This document shows, piece after piece, positions 8,460 to 19,255 of a stretch of 64,000 nt of DNA. Position 1 is the stretch's first letter. The number at the start of each line of letters is the position of its first letter. Under the pieces are notes generated by a model, which was given only the letters and a program-made list of their open reading frames with translations, was not told the origin of the DNA and searched no databases. Made by a program: the position numbers and the translations under genes. This DNA comes from Bradyrhizobium hereditatis (GTDB lineage: Bacteria; Pseudomonadota; Alphaproteobacteria; Rhizobiales; Xanthobacteraceae), in contig NZ_JAGKJK010000003.1 in NCBI RefSeq assembly GCF_020329435.1, forward strand, positions 62,001 through 126,000, given 5' to 3'.

Positions 8460-9488
8460 ATGAGCGGATTCCCGTCACCTGACCACCTGACACGTCCGAT
8501 GGTCGACCCCTTCGGCCGAACCATCCGGTATTTGCGCGTGTCGGTGACCGATCGCTGCGATCTGCGCTGCTTTTATTGCATGTCCGAGGACATGACGTTC
8601 CTGCCGAAGAAGGACCTCTTGACGCTGGAGGAACTCGACCGGCTGTGCTCGGCCTTCATCGCCAAAGGGGTGCGCAAGATCCGCCTAACCGGAGGCGAGC
8701 CGCTGGTCCGCCGCAACGTGATGTCGCTGGTGCGCTCGCTGTCGCGGCACCTAGGCACTGGTGCGCTCGATGAGCTGACGCTGACAACCAATGCTTCGCA
8801 ACTAGCGCGCTTCGCCGGCGAATTGCGCGATTGCGGCGTCCGCCGCGTCAACGTCTCGCTCGACACGCTGGACGCACAGAAGTTCCGCGCCATCACGCGC
8901 TGGGGCGATCTCGACAAGGTTCTGGCCGGCATCGAGGCTGCGCGCGATGCGGGCCTCGCCGTCAAGATCAATGCGGTGGCGCTAAAGAACATGAACGAGG
9001 AAGAAATCCCCTCGTTGATGGAATGGGCACACGGCAAGGGCATGGCGCTGACCCTGATCGAGGTCATGCCGATGGGCGACATCGGCGAAGGACGGATCGA
9101 CCAGTATGTTCCGTTGTCGCTCATCCGCGCTCGCCTCGCCCAGCACTACACGCTGACCGATCTGGACGAGAATACCGGAGGCCCTGCCCGCTACGTCCGG
9201 GTCGGCGAGACCGGCGGCAAGCTCGGCTTCATCACGCCGATGACGCATAATTTCTGCGAGTCCTGTAACCGGGTACGGATCACCTGCACCGGCACGCTGC
9301 ACACGTGCCTCGGCCACGAGGATGCCTCCGATTTGCGCAAACCGTTGCGGGCATCAGCGGACGACGAACTGCTGTCGGCCGCCATCGATCGCGCCATCGG
9401 GCTGAAGCCGAAGGGCCATGATTTCATCATCGACCGCCGGCACAACCGCCCGAGCGTATCTCGCCACATGAGCGTGACCGGCGGCTAG
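8460..9488 (+). CDS. moaA: GTP 3',8-cyclase MoaA
   Basis: A 342-residue radical-SAM enzyme that starts molybdenum cofactor synthesis. The radical-SAM [4Fe-4S] cysteines are C33, C37 and C40 (CDLRCFYC). The second cluster ligands are in [18 protein letters not shown] near the C terminus, and the protein ends in Gly-Gly as functional MoaA proteins do. The first 13 residues precede an alternative ATG before VDPFGRTI. It stands alone, with no other moa gene adjacent. Confidence 0.95.
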   Translation: MSGFPSPDHLTRPMVDPFGRTIRYLRVSVTDRCDLRCFYCMSEDMTFLPKKDLLTLEELDRLCSAFIAKGVRKIRLTGGEPLVRRNVMSLVRSLSRHLGTGALDELTLTTNASQLARFAGELRDCGVRRVNVSLDTLDAQKFRAITRWGDLDKVLAGIEAARDAGLAVKINAVALKNMNEEEIPSLMEWAHGKGMALTLIEVMPMGDIGEGRIDQYVPLSLIRARLAQHYTLTDLDENTGGPARYVRVGETGGKLGFITPMTHNFCESCNRVRITCTGTLHTCLGHEDASDLRKPLRASADDELLSAAIDRAIGLKPKGHDFIIDRRHNRPSVSRHMSVTGG

Positions 9489-9871
9489 AGGCCGCCGCTG
9501 GCTTATCTCCCGTAAAAACGCGGATTTATCAGACCAACCAATCAATTGGTCCCCGCGTCAATTTGTCCATTTTCCGATTGACGCCGCCGCGACGCGCTGA
9601 AATGGTGCGCCTGCTTTCACGCCAGCACGGCCGGGAACAGGCCGCTGCATACCTTTGAGGTTGCAGTCAAGACGGCGGTAGCGCGAGACGGGGGGAGGAC
9701 TGATCGTTGCAATCGCATGTGCGAATGAGCTGCGGCCTCGTGCGTTTTTCGCACGGGAGCGAACCTGCGCGTTGGTTGCATGGCAGCGGCTCCAGACGTC
9801 CGGCGCGAGATGGCAACGCAATATCAATGAAGAAATCCGGCACGCGTCACTGACGTGCCGAGGAGAGCGTA
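9489..9871. other. Intergenic gap before the TRAP operon
   Basis: 383 bases without a convincing gene. It contains a 6-bp inverted repeat, GACCAA and TTGGTC, at 9532-9551 after the moaA stop, which may be a weak terminator. GAGGAGAG shortly before 9872 is the ribosome binding site of the next gene. The promoter of the TRAP permeases should lie here but I cannot point to it. Confidence 0.4.
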
Positions 9872-10411
9872 ATGCGCCCATTGTTGGCACTGAGTAATTC
9901 AATCGACTGGCTCAATGAGAAACTAGGCGGCATCTGCAACTGGCTCGTGCTCGCAGCCTGCGTGGTGAGCGCCGCCAACGCGATGATCCGCTACGCGTTC
10001 GGCTATTCTTCAAACGCCTGGCTCGAACTGCAGTGGTACATGTTCGCCATCTTCGTGATGTTCGGCGCCTCCTACACGTTCAAGAAGAACGAGCATGTCC
10101 GCGTCGAGATCCTCTATTTGATGCTGTCCGAACGCGGCCAGCTCTGGCTCGATCTGATCGGCACGCTGTGCTTCCTGATTCCGGCCTGCCTGCTGCTCAG
10201 CTATCTGTCCTGGCCGTTCTTCATGCAGGCCTATGCGGTCGGCGAGACGTCGAGCAACGCCGGCGGCCTCCTGCGCTGGCCAATCAAGCTCGTCGTTCCC
10301 GTGGGCTTCGTTTTCCTGGCGCTGCAAGGCGTCTCCGAGGTGATCAAGCGCATCGCGGCGCTGCAGGGTTATGTCGTAATTGACGCGAAATACGAGAGGC
10401 CGACTCAATGA
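9872..10411 (+). CDS. TRAP transporter small permease (DctQ family)
   Basis: A 179-residue inner-membrane protein with four hydrophobic segments (about 20-40, 50-70, 95-120 and 135-155), the usual DctQ topology. The block ELQWYMFAIFVMFGASYTFKKNEHVRVE is the family signature region. It is the small membrane subunit of a TRAP carrier, which takes up organic acids with sodium and a periplasmic binding protein. It overlaps the large permease by 4 bases, indicating translational coupling. Confidence 0.9.
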   Translation: MRPLLALSNSIDWLNEKLGGICNWLVLAACVVSAANAMIRYAFGYSSNAWLELQWYMFAIFVMFGASYTFKKNEHVRVEILYLMLSERGQLWLDLIGTLCFLIPACLLLSYLSWPFFMQAYAVGETSSNAGGLLRWPIKLVVPVGFVFLALQGVSEVIKRIAALQGYVVIDAKYERPTQ

Positions 10412-12009
10412 TCACGCTGGAGATGATGCCGCCGCTGATGTTCGGCGGCTTGATTCTGGCCATGCTGATCGGCTTCCCGGTCGCCTTCACGCTGGCCGCG
10501 CTCGGGTTGTCGTTCGGGTTCCTGTCGATCTATCTCGGCTTCTTCGACATGAACTTCCTGCAGGCCATTCCGGGCCGCATTTTCGGCGGCGTGCTTTCCA
10601 ACGAATTGCTGCTGGCGATTCCCTTCTTCACCTTCATGGGCTCGGTGCTCGAGCGGTGCGGCCTTGCGGAAGACATGCTTGACTCGATGGGCCAGTTGTT
10701 CGGCCCGATCCGCGGCGGCCTCGGCTATTCCGTCATCATCGTCGGCTTCATCCTCGGCGCGATCACCGGCACGGTAGCCGCGCAAGTCATCGCCATGGCG
10801 TTGATCTCGATGCCGGTGATGCTCCGCTACGGCTACAACACGCGCTACATCACCGGCGTGCTCGCCGCGTCCGGGACCATCACCCAGCTGGTGCCACCCT
10901 CGCTGGTGCTGATCGTGATGGCCGACCAGCTCGGCAAATCGGTCGGCGACATGTATCTCGGCGCCTGGGGGCCTTCGATCCTGCAGATCGTCCTGTTCGC
11001 CGGCTACACTTTCTTTCTGAGCATCTTCCTGCCCCACCACGTTCCGGCCGTCCCCAAGGACGCGCTGACGCTGCGGGGCTGGCCGCTCTGGCGCAAATGC
11101 CTGATGGGCATCATTCCCTCGGCCGTGCTGATCTTCGTGGTGCTCGGCACCATGATGATGGGCCTGGCGACGCCGACGGAAGCCGGCGCGATGGGCGCCA
11201 TCGGCGCCATCGTTCTCGCCGCGATCCATCACAAGGACCTGAGCAGCAAGGGACAAAAAATGCTGCTCGTCGGCATCGCCGCCACCGGTGTCGCCGTCAT
11301 CGTGGGAATTCTGGTCGGCGAAGGAAAGCTGTTGAAGCTGTCTTTCGCGGTGCTCTACATCGCCATCGTCTGGCTCTGTCTCGAAGCCGTCCGCATTCCG
11401 GACCTGCGTGATCTGATCAAGCAGGGCTACGAGTCGACGATGCGCCTCTCCACCATGGTGGTGTTCATCCTGATCGGCTCGACCTGCTTCTCGGTCGTAT
11501 TCCTCGGCGTCAACGGCGGCGTCTGGCTCGAACATCACCTGACCTCGATCCCCGGCGGCGTCTGGGGCTTCCTGATCTTCATCAACCTGTTCATCTTCTT
11601 CCTGGCGTTCTTCCTCGACTTCTTCGAGATCGCCTTCATCATCCTGCCGATGGTGGCGCCGATTGCGCAGAAGGTGCTGGCGCCCGTCGTCGGACCGGAT
11701 GCGGCGCTGATCTGGTTCGGCGTCATGCTCTGCGTCAACATGCAGACCTCGTTCCTGCACCCGCCGTTCGGCTTCGCGCTGTTCTATCTGCGCGGCGTCG
11801 CGCCCAAGGAAGTGAAGAGCTCCGACATCTATTGGGGCGCGCTGCCCTGGATCGGCCTGCAGGCGATCATGGTGGCGATCGTGATCGCCTTCCCGGTCGT
11901 GGTGACGGCGCTCCTCGACAAGCCGCTCGACGTTGACCTCAGCAAGGTCAAGATCGAGGTGCCGCAGATCGAACTGCCGCCCTTGGATTTCGGCGGGCCG
12001 AAGCAATAG
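10408..12009 (+). CDS. TRAP transporter large permease (DctM family)
   Basis: A 533-residue membrane protein with about 12-14 hydrophobic segments, the transport subunit of a TRAP carrier. It is longer than the classic DctM (about 425) because of an extra segment near residues 270-330, a feature of a DctM subgroup. LGAITGTVAAQVIAMALISMP and the later EIAFIILPMVAPI are the paired family repeats. The substrate is set by the binding proteins, two of which are encoded convergently downstream. Confidence 0.9.
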   Translation: MITLEMMPPLMFGGLILAMLIGFPVAFTLAALGLSFGFLSIYLGFFDMNFLQAIPGRIFGGVLSNELLLAIPFFTFMGSVLERCGLAEDMLDSMGQLFGPIRGGLGYSVIIVGFILGAITGTVAAQVIAMALISMPVMLRYGYNTRYITGVLAASGTITQLVPPSLVLIVMADQLGKSVGDMYLGAWGPSILQIVLFAGYTFFLSIFLPHHVPAVPKDALTLRGWPLWRKCLMGIIPSAVLIFVVLGTMMMGLATPTEAGAMGAIGAIVLAAIHHKDLSSKGQKMLLVGIAATGVAVIVGILVGEGKLLKLSFAVLYIAIVWLCLEAVRIPDLRDLIKQGYESTMRLSTMVVFILIGSTCFSVVFLGVNGGVWLEHHLTSIPGGVWGFLIFINLFIFFLAFFLDFFEIAFIILPMVAPIAQKVLAPVVGPDAALIWFGVMLCVNMQTSFLHPPFGFALFYLRGVAPKEVKSSDIYWGALPWIGLQAIMVAIVIAFPVVVTALLDKPLDVDLSKVKIEVPQIELPPLDFGGPKQ

Positions 12010-12032
12010 CGGCGCACCTTCTCGGCAAGACA

Positions 12033-12062
12033 AAAACCCCGGAGCTTTCGCCCCGGGGTTTT
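12033..12062. terminator. Bidirectional rho-independent terminator
   Basis: A 10-bp perfect stem, AAAACCCCGG and CCGGGGTTTT, around a 10-base loop, with A and T runs on both sides. It lies between the convergent DctM and binding-protein genes and can serve both. Confidence 0.9.
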
Positions 12063-12088
12063 CGTTTGTCGAGGTCTACGCAGTGCGG

Positions 12089-13177
12089 TCAGCCTTGCGG
12101 ATTGCGCGCCATAAAGCTGTCGTAGCCGAGCTCGGCGACCTGGAACCACTGGTACCCGTTGGTCGTGAACGAGTTCATGGAGTCCAGCACCTTCTTGAAG
12201 TTCGGGTTAGAAGCAGCCGTCTCGGCGTACAGCTCCTTGGTCGCCTTCAGGCAGGCCTGCATGATCGCCGGCGAGAAGTTGTGTAGCTTGGTGCCGCCCG
12301 CGAGCAGCTTCTTCAGCGCCGGCGGGTTGCCCTGATCGTATTTCGCCATCATCCAGCTGTTGGCGGTCTGACCGGCCTGCTCGATGACGCTCTGATAGTA
12401 TTTCGGCAGCGAATTCCACTTATCCAGGTTGACGAGGCCGAGCAGCATCGGGCCGCCCTCCCACCAGCCGGGATAGTAGTAGTGCGGCGCGACCTTGTTG
12501 AAGCCGAGCTTCTCGTCGTCATAGGGCCCGACCCATTCTGCGGCGTCGATCGTGCCCTTTTCGAGCGCGGGATAGATGTCGCCGCCGGCAAGCTGCTGCG
12601 GCACGACGCCGAGCCTCTGCATCACGCGGCCGGCGAAGCCGCCGATCCGCATCTTCAGCCCTTTCAGGTCGTCGACGGTATTGATCTCCTTGCGGAACCA
12701 GCCGCCCATCTGGCACCCGGTATTGCCGGCCAAAAATGAGGTGACGTTGTAGCTCTTGTAGAACTGGTTGAGCAGGTCCCTGCCGCCGCCCAGCATGTAC
12801 CAGGCCTGGTTGAGGCGCTGGTTGGGGCCGAACGGGACCGCCGTGCCGAAGGCAAAGGTCGGGTCCTTGCCGAAATAATAATAGGACGCGGTATGGCCCA
12901 TCTCGACGGTGCCGTTCTGCACGGCATCGAGCACCTGCAGCCCGGGAACGATTTCGCCGCCGGCAAAAGCCTGGACCTGGAACTTGTTGTCGGTGGCTTC
13001 GCCAATGAGTTTGGCCATCAGCTCGACCCCGCCCCACAGGGTGTCAAGTGACTTTGGCCAGCTAGCCGTCAGACGCCATTTGAGCTCCGGCATCGATTGA
13101 GCGATGGCGGGAGCCGCCAGTGTGGCGGCACCAGCCGCGCCAATGCCAGTCGCTTTAAGAAAATCTCTTCTTTTCAT
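12089..13177 (-). CDS. TRAP substrate-binding protein, copy 1
   Basis: A 362-residue periplasmic DctP-family protein. It begins with a twin-arginine signal (RRDFLK at residues 3-8, then a hydrophobic stretch and an AIAQS cleavage site). The core contains [11 protein letters not shown] and [21 protein letters not shown], the ligand-binding block of TakP-like proteins, so an alpha-keto acid or similar carboxylate is a reasonable guess. It is convergent with the permease genes and closely similar in sequence and length to the next gene, a tandem duplicate. Confidence 0.9.
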   Translation of the reverse strand: MKRRDFLKATGIGAAGAATLAAPAIAQSMPELKWRLTASWPKSLDTLWGGVELMAKLIGEATDNKFQVQAFAGGEIVPGLQVLDAVQNGTVEMGHTASYYYFGKDPTFAFGTAVPFGPNQRLNQAWYMLGGGRDLLNQFYKSYNVTSFLAGNTGCQMGGWFRKEINTVDDLKGLKMRIGGFAGRVMQRLGVVPQQLAGGDIYPALEKGTIDAAEWVGPYDDEKLGFNKVAPHYYYPGWWEGGPMLLGLVNLDKWNSLPKYYQSVIEQAGQTANSWMMAKYDQGNPPALKKLLAGGTKLHNFSPAIMQACLKATKELYAETAASNPNFKKVLDSMNSFTTNGYQWFQVAELGYDSFMARNPQG

Positions 13178-13291
13178 TGAATCCTTCCCTGTTGGTGATG
13201 CGTATCGTGGCCTTCTTGGCGAGGCCTTCGCGAGGCACCATGGAACAAACAGTTCCCGATTTCCATCCCGAATGATACGGGCACACGAAAA

Positions 13292-13319
13292 AGCCCGGCC
13301 TTCTTGCGAAGGCCGGGCT
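13292..13319 (-). terminator. Rho-independent terminator of the upstream binding-protein gene
   Basis: An 11-bp perfect stem, AGCCCGGCCTT and AAGGCCGGGCT, with a six-base loop. The minus-strand transcript then runs into five U residues. It ends the transcript of binding protein copy 2, so the two paralogues have separate transcripts. Confidence 0.88.
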
Positions 13320-13345
13320 GCGGTGTTCTACGACTTAAGACGTAA

Positions 13346-14434
<1,089 letters not shown>

Positions 14435-14620
14435 TCAAGTCTCCTTAAAGACGGGACGTTTCCCATATTCCGCGAGCGTGTCCTCCGGCGGGGCGAATTC
14501 CACGTCGTCCGGGGCGCTCTGGCGGGGGCGCTTTAACACGGAAGTTGCCTACCGAAAACGCGACAAAGGCATGACTGCACTGATTAAAACCAAAGTCTTA
14601 TGGGGGGTTATAAGCAGGGC

Positions 14621-15745
14621 TTACGCGGCGGCAATGGCGCCCTGGAGCTGGTCGCGTACGCTGGCCCCGATCGCCCGGTAAATCGCGGCATGCGGCCCAT
14701 CCGGCTCGCTGACGACTACCGGATTTCCTTCATCCGAGGTGGTCCGAATCGACATGTGCAAGGGTATTTCGCCCAGGAACGGAACACCCAGGCGCTCCGC
14801 CTCGTGCCGCGCGCCGCCATGGCCAAAAATGTCCGAGCGCGTGCCGCACTCCGGGCACTGGAAGTAGCTCATGTTCTCGACGATGCCGAGCACCGGCACG
14901 TTGACCTTCTTGAACATCGCAAGTCCCCGCCGCGCGTCGATCAGCGAGAGGTCCTGCGGGGTCGAGATGATCACCGCGCCCTTCAGCGGCACGTTCTGCG
15001 CCAGCGTCAGCTGCGCGTCGCCGGTGCCGGGCGGCATGTCGACGACGAGAATATCGAGCGTGCCCCACGCCACATCGCGCAGCATCTGCGTGATCGCCGA
15101 CATCACCATCGGCCCTCGCCAGATCATCGCGGTATTTTCCTCGACCAGGAAGCCGATCGACATGATCGAAAGGCCGAAACGCTTGATCGGAATCATCTTC
15201 CTGTTGTCATCGAGCTGCGGCTTCTCGTTGATGCCGGTCAGCCGCGGTACCGACGGACCGTAGATGTCGGCATCGAGCAGGCCGACGCGCAGGCCGAGAT
15301 CGCGCAAGCCTAGCGCCAGGTTGAGCGCGGTGGTCGACTTGCCGACACCGCCCTTTCCTGAGGCCACCGCGATGATGGCGGCCACGCCGGGGATTTCCGC
15401 CTGCTTCGACATCGGCGACGGACCCTGCGGCGGCCGGTGAGCGGAAGCGGGTTGCACGCCTTGCGCATGCCGCTGCGGTGCGGTCTGCGGCGAGCCGGGC
15501 TTGCGTTCGGCAGTCAGCGCGATCATCGCCGTGGTGACGCCGGGGATCGCGCGCACCGCGGCCTCGGCCTGCGCGCGCACGCTTTCCCAGGCTCTGGCCT
15601 CGGCAGCATCGACATTGATGGAGAAGAACACCTTGCCGTCGGTAACCGAGATCGCCGACAGCACGTTGGCATGGGGCAGCGGCACGCCGCGCGGCGAGGC
15701 CACCTGCCTAAGGGAATCGAGAACCTGTTGCTGCGTTACGCTCAC
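14621..15745 (-). CDS. mrp: Mrp/ApbC-type Fe-S cluster carrier ATPase
   Basis: A 374-residue protein that delivers Fe-S clusters. Residues 1-80 form a MIP18/DUF59 domain, then a Pro/Gln-rich linker (about 83-115), then the NBP35-type ATPase with the deviant P-loop GKGGVGKSTT at 130-139. The bridging cluster-binding CxxC is in FQCPECGTRS. The start is GTG at 15745, with AGGAG seven bases before it; the longer open frame upstream of it has no family likeness. Confidence 0.9.
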   Translation of the reverse strand: MSVTQQQVLDSLRQVASPRGVPLPHANVLSAISVTDGKVFFSINVDAAEARAWESVRAQAEAAVRAIPGVTTAMIALTAERKPGSPQTAPQRHAQGVQPASAHRPPQGPSPMSKQAEIPGVAAIIAVASGKGGVGKSTTALNLALGLRDLGLRVGLLDADIYGPSVPRLTGINEKPQLDDNRKMIPIKRFGLSIMSIGFLVEENTAMIWRGPMVMSAITQMLRDVAWGTLDILVVDMPPGTGDAQLTLAQNVPLKGAVIISTPQDLSLIDARRGLAMFKKVNVPVLGIVENMSYFQCPECGTRSDIFGHGGARHEAERLGVPFLGEIPLHMSIRTTSDEGNPVVVSEPDGPHAAIYRAIGASVRDQLQGAIAAA

Positions 15746-15922
15746 CGCGCATCTCCTGAAGCCCTTGCGGTTCAACGTGAGAACCCGGGCCCTACTCGCT
15801 TGTATTGACGCGCTTTCCTGACGCGGCCCGATCGGTTTCGGAGCCAATCCGAAAGCTAGGGCCTCGTTCCAAAACGCCATGCCAGTCCGATGCGACCCAA
15901 TAGAGCGGTTCAGCGCAAAAGG

Positions 15923-16360
15923 CTACCTTGCTCCCACGTCGTCCCGCCGCTCCGCGGGGGCTTCGGCCGACTGCTCCTTGGCGGCATCGTAGTTCAGCTC
16001 GATCATGACGCCGTTGGGATCATTGACGAAGATCTGCCAGAGATCGCCGCCGGGAACCTGGCGGGAGTCGTAGGCCATGCCTTTTTGTTCCAGCCGCCGC
16101 TTCATGCCGTCAAAGCCCTGGCTGGCAAACGCGACATGGTGGACGACGCCGGAATCGGGCTTCTGTGGCTCATCGGTCTTGGAGATATCGACGAGGTGCA
16201 CCACCGCCTTGCCCTCGCTGTACATCCAGGCTCCGGGGAACGCGAAGTTCGGCCGGGCACCCTTTTCCAGGCCCAGAACGTCCTCATAGAACCGGACCGT
16301 GTCGGCAAGGTTGCGGGTCCGGATGTTGAAATGGTCGAGCACGCCCACGCTGACGCCCAT
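15923..16360 (-). CDS. VOC-family (glyoxalase-fold) protein
   Basis: A 145-residue protein with one pair of beta-alpha-beta-beta-beta modules. LDHFNIRTRNLADTVRFYEDVLGL opens the first and HHVAFASQGFDGMKRRLEQKG opens the second; the C-terminal DLWQIFVNDPNGVMIELNY carries the metal-ligand Glu. This fold covers glyoxalases, dioxygenases and resistance proteins, so the reaction is unknown. Divergent from the dehydrogenase gene that follows. Confidence 0.85.
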   Translation of the reverse strand: MGVSVGVLDHFNIRTRNLADTVRFYEDVLGLEKGARPNFAFPGAWMYSEGKAVVHLVDISKTDEPQKPDSGVVHHVAFASQGFDGMKRRLEQKGMAYDSRQVPGGDLWQIFVNDPNGVMIELNYDAAKEQSAEAPAERRDDVGAR

Positions 16361-16534
16361 GCGATGTCACTCCCTTTTTTGTGAGGTTATTGAGCGTTTA
16401 TCCTAGCACAAATCGGGACCTGCCGGCCAAACGAAGGCGTTGCCCTCCCCTGCGCAGCGGTTATGGTGCGGCTCCTTCCAAAAACACCGTCCGGCCGGCC
16501 CAACGTCGCCGGCGAAAACTCCAAGGTAACACAC

Positions 16535-17407
16535 ATGGCTAAAGTCGCTTTTCTCGGTCTCGGCGTTATGGGTTTCCCCATGGCAGGACATCTGGTGAAA
16601 AAAGGCGGCCACGAGGTGACCGTGTATAACCGGACGGGAGCCAAGGCGAAGGAATGGGCGGACAAGTTCGGCGGACGCACCGCGCCGACTCCGAAGGCCG
16701 CGGCTGAAGGCCAGGACTTCGTGATGTGCTGCGTCGGCAATGACAATGACCTGCGCGCGGTCACGATCGGTCCCGATGGCGCCTTCGCCGGCATGAAGAA
16801 GGGCGCAGTGTTCGTCGACCACACCACCGCCTCCGCCGAGGTCGCCCGCGAGCTCGACGCTGCGGCCGCCAAGGCGGGCTTCAAGTTCATCGACGCGCCG
16901 GTGTCCGGCGGCCAGGCCGGCGCGGAAAACGGTGTGCTGACGGTGATGTGCGGTGGCAAGGAAGACGCCTATGCCGCTGCCGAGCCGATCATTTCCGGCG
17001 CTTACGCGCGGATGTGCAAGCTGCTCGGACCGGCAGGCGCCGGGCAGCTCACCAAGATGGTCAACCAGATCTGCATCGCAGGCCTTGTCCAAGGCCTGTC
17101 CGAGGGCATTCATTTCGCCAAGAAATCCGGGCTCGACGTTGGCGCTGTCATCGAAACCATCTCCAAGGGCGCGGCGCAGTCGTGGCAGATGGAGAACCGC
17201 TACAAGACCATGAACGAGGGCAAGTTCGATTTCGGTTTTGCGGTGGAATGGATGCGCAAGGACCTATCGATCTGCATCGCCGAGGCCCGCCGCAACGGCG
17301 CCAATTTGCCGGTGACCGCGCTCGTCGATCAGTTCTACGCCGAAGTCGAGAAGATGGGCGGCAAGCGCTGGGATACTTCGAGCCTGCTCGCCCGCCTGGA
17401 GCGGTGA
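16535..17407 (+). CDS. 3-hydroxyisobutyrate dehydrogenase-like NAD(P) oxidoreductase
   Basis: A 290-residue beta-hydroxyacid dehydrogenase. The Rossmann motif GLGVMGFPMAGHL is at residues 8-20, the substrate motif DAPVSGGQAGAENG follows, and the catalytic Lys is in GQLTKMVNQI. Substrates in the family include 3-hydroxyisobutyrate, tartronate semialdehyde and gamma-hydroxybutyrate. The open frame runs 24 codons further upstream; the ATG at 16535 is chosen because the glycine motif then falls at the normal place and AAGG precedes it. Confidence 0.88.
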   Translation: MAKVAFLGLGVMGFPMAGHLVKKGGHEVTVYNRTGAKAKEWADKFGGRTAPTPKAAAEGQDFVMCCVGNDNDLRAVTIGPDGAFAGMKKGAVFVDHTTASAEVARELDAAAAKAGFKFIDAPVSGGQAGAENGVLTVMCGGKEDAYAAAEPIISGAYARMCKLLGPAGAGQLTKMVNQICIAGLVQGLSEGIHFAKKSGLDVGAVIETISKGAAQSWQMENRYKTMNEGKFDFGFAVEWMRKDLSICIAEARRNGANLPVTALVDQFYAEVEKMGGKRWDTSSLLARLER

Positions 17408-17494
17408 GTTAAAGAAACAGGTTAAGGCAGCAACGACGGCCCCCGCTTCTTATCTCGTCAGAAAGCGGGGTTCCCTCTGCTCGACTGGTTAATT

Positions 17495-17510
17495 TTAACC
17501 TCCCGTTAAC
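17495..17510 (+). promoter_or_regulatory. CtrA-box (TTAA-N7-TTAAC)
   Basis: TTAACCTCCCGTTAAC is a full match to the CtrA consensus, about 100 bases before the histidine kinase start. An overlapping palindrome, GGTTAATTTTAACC, lies at 17487-17500. This suggests cell-cycle control of the kinase by the CtrA response regulator. Confidence 0.65.
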
Positions 17511-17609
17511 GAGAATTTTTAGCTCTTTAAGTCATCGCTTAATGTTTTAGCGGCACAGATAGACAATGCAAAAGCCCGCGCAGTTCGTGGGCAGGATTTG
17601 TGTTGTTTG

Positions 17610-19208
17610 ATGAGTAACCCCGCAGAAAAGCCCGAGGTTGTCCAGCTTCCGGCGGAAGCGCCGGTGGCACCACCGCTGAATACGCGGCGCGTGGCGGCAC
17701 AACGGGTGCGCGAGGCGCGGGATCGGTTAACATCAACCAGCGGAACGCGTCCCGCGTTCGACACAGAATTACTCCGGCAGTACGCTCAGACCCGGGTCTC
17801 GGCTTCCTTCGTCGTCATGCTGCTGGTCGTTTCGACCGGCGTGCTGTTCGGCCTCTGGAAGTATGCCGTGCCGGCCGCGGTCTGGACCGTCGGCATGCTC
17901 TGCATCCATGCCGCCATCATCCGCAACTGCAGGCGCTTCCTCAGCGAGCAGCCCACGCTCGCCGCGACGCGCAAATGGCAAACCCGTTTCGTCCTGCTCG
18001 ACCTGCTGTACGGCCTGTGCTGGACTGCGATCCTCCTCCACCCTGCCGGCCTCGACGTCGTCTCGAATACGATGATGATGTTCTTGATGCTGCTGGTAAT
18101 CGCAGTTTCGAGCATGCTGGCAGCAACGCTGCCCATTGCGGCGGTAGCGGCAACCGCGCCGGTGACGGCAGCGATCGCGCTCAATTTCGTGATGGGCGGC
18201 ACCTTCGACAATTACGCGCTCGCGCTGCTTGCGGTCGCCGCCGAATGCTATTTTGCGTTGCTCGCCCACCAGCTCCATTCGACGACGCTGCAGACCCTGG
18301 AAGCGCGCGCCGAAAAGGATGCGCTGATCGGCGAGCTCGAACAGGCCAAGGCAATCTCGGACGAAGCGCGGCACCGCGCCGAATCCGCCAACGTCGCCAA
18401 GTCGCGCTTCCTGGCGCAGATGAGCCACGAGCTGCGCACGCCGCTGAACGCGATCCTCGGCTTCTCCGAGGTGATGAAGAGCGAAATCTTCGGCGCGCAT
18501 GCGGTAGCCGTCTACAAGGAATACTCCGCCGACATCCACAATTCGGGCGTCCACCTGCTCAACCTCATCAACGAGATTCTCGATCTGTCGCGGATCGAGG
18601 CCGGCCGCTACGAACTCAACGAGGAAGCGGTGTCGCTGGTGCATGTCGTCGCCGACTGCCATCATCTGTTGAAACTGCGCGCCACCAGCCGCGGCATCAC
18701 CATCCACGAGGTGTTCGAGCACGGCATGCCGCGAATCTGGGGCGACGAGCGCGCCACGCGCCAGGTCGTGCTCAATCTCATATCCAACTCGATCAAGTTC
18801 ACCCCGCCGGGCGGCGATATCTGGCTCAAGGTCGGCTGGACCGCTTCCGGCGGCCAATATCTCAGCGTCAAGGACACCGGCTCCGGCATTGCCGAGGACG
18901 AGATCCCGATCGTGCTGGCCTCGTTCGGCCAGGGCTCCAACTCGATCAAGTCGGCCGAACAGGGCGCAGGCCTCGGCCTGCCGATCGCCAAGAGCCTGAT
19001 CGACATGCACGGCGGCACCTTCACGCTGAAATCGAAACTGCGCATCGGCACCGAAGTCATCGTCACTTTCCCGCCGGAGCGGGTGATGAGCGCGCTGGCG
19101 CCGATGGCCGAAGACGAGGCGCCGCCGCTGCAGCCGGAGCCCGCCATCACCGACGACAAGCGGCGGGCGCGCCACAAGCCAATCATGAACGCCGGCACCG
19201 GCCTGTAA
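17610..19208 (+). CDS. Membrane sensor histidine kinase, PleC/DivJ/PdhS-like
   Basis: A 532-residue kinase. About six membrane segments occupy residues 60-230, then a short coiled coil (about 230-262) leads to the dimerisation domain with phospho-acceptor His273 in MSHELRTPLNAIL. The ATPase domain shows the N box NLISNSIKFTPPGG, the G1 box DTGSGIAEDE and the G2 box GAGLGLPIAKSL. The SRFLAQMSHELRTPLNAILGFSE block with SEIFGAH after it is typical of alphaproteobacterial cell-cycle kinases. ATG at 17610 is preferred over a TTG four codons earlier. A CtrA box lies upstream. Confidence 0.88.
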   Translation: MSNPAEKPEVVQLPAEAPVAPPLNTRRVAAQRVREARDRLTSTSGTRPAFDTELLRQYAQTRVSASFVVMLLVVSTGVLFGLWKYAVPAAVWTVGMLCIHAAIIRNCRRFLSEQPTLAATRKWQTRFVLLDLLYGLCWTAILLHPAGLDVVSNTMMMFLMLLVIAVSSMLAATLPIAAVAATAPVTAAIALNFVMGGTFDNYALALLAVAAECYFALLAHQLHSTTLQTLEARAEKDALIGELEQAKAISDEARHRAESANVAKSRFLAQMSHELRTPLNAILGFSEVMKSEIFGAHAVAVYKEYSADIHNSGVHLLNLINEILDLSRIEAGRYELNEEAVSLVHVVADCHHLLKLRATSRGITIHEVFEHGMPRIWGDERATRQVVLNLISNSIKFTPPGGDIWLKVGWTASGGQYLSVKDTGSGIAEDEIPIVLASFGQGSNSIKSAEQGAGLGLPIAKSLIDMHGGTFTLKSKLRIGTEVIVTFPPERVMSALAPMAEDEAPPLQPEPAITDDKRRARHKPIMNAGTGL

Positions 19209-19255
19209 AGTTGGAGCGCTTGCGCTGAGGACTCAAACCGTTTCACTATCCAGGA

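Noticed and set aside
9558..9902. Possible 114-codon minus-strand gene before the TRAP operon
   Set aside because: No family likeness, no ribosome binding site, and it overlaps the start of the DctQ gene.
10405..12033. A 542-codon open frame on the minus strand
   Set aside because: Antisense of the TRAP large permease, made of His, Asp and Arg-rich low-complexity residues.
17769..19175. A 468-codon open frame on the minus strand
   Set aside because: Antisense of the histidine kinase, without recognisable domains.
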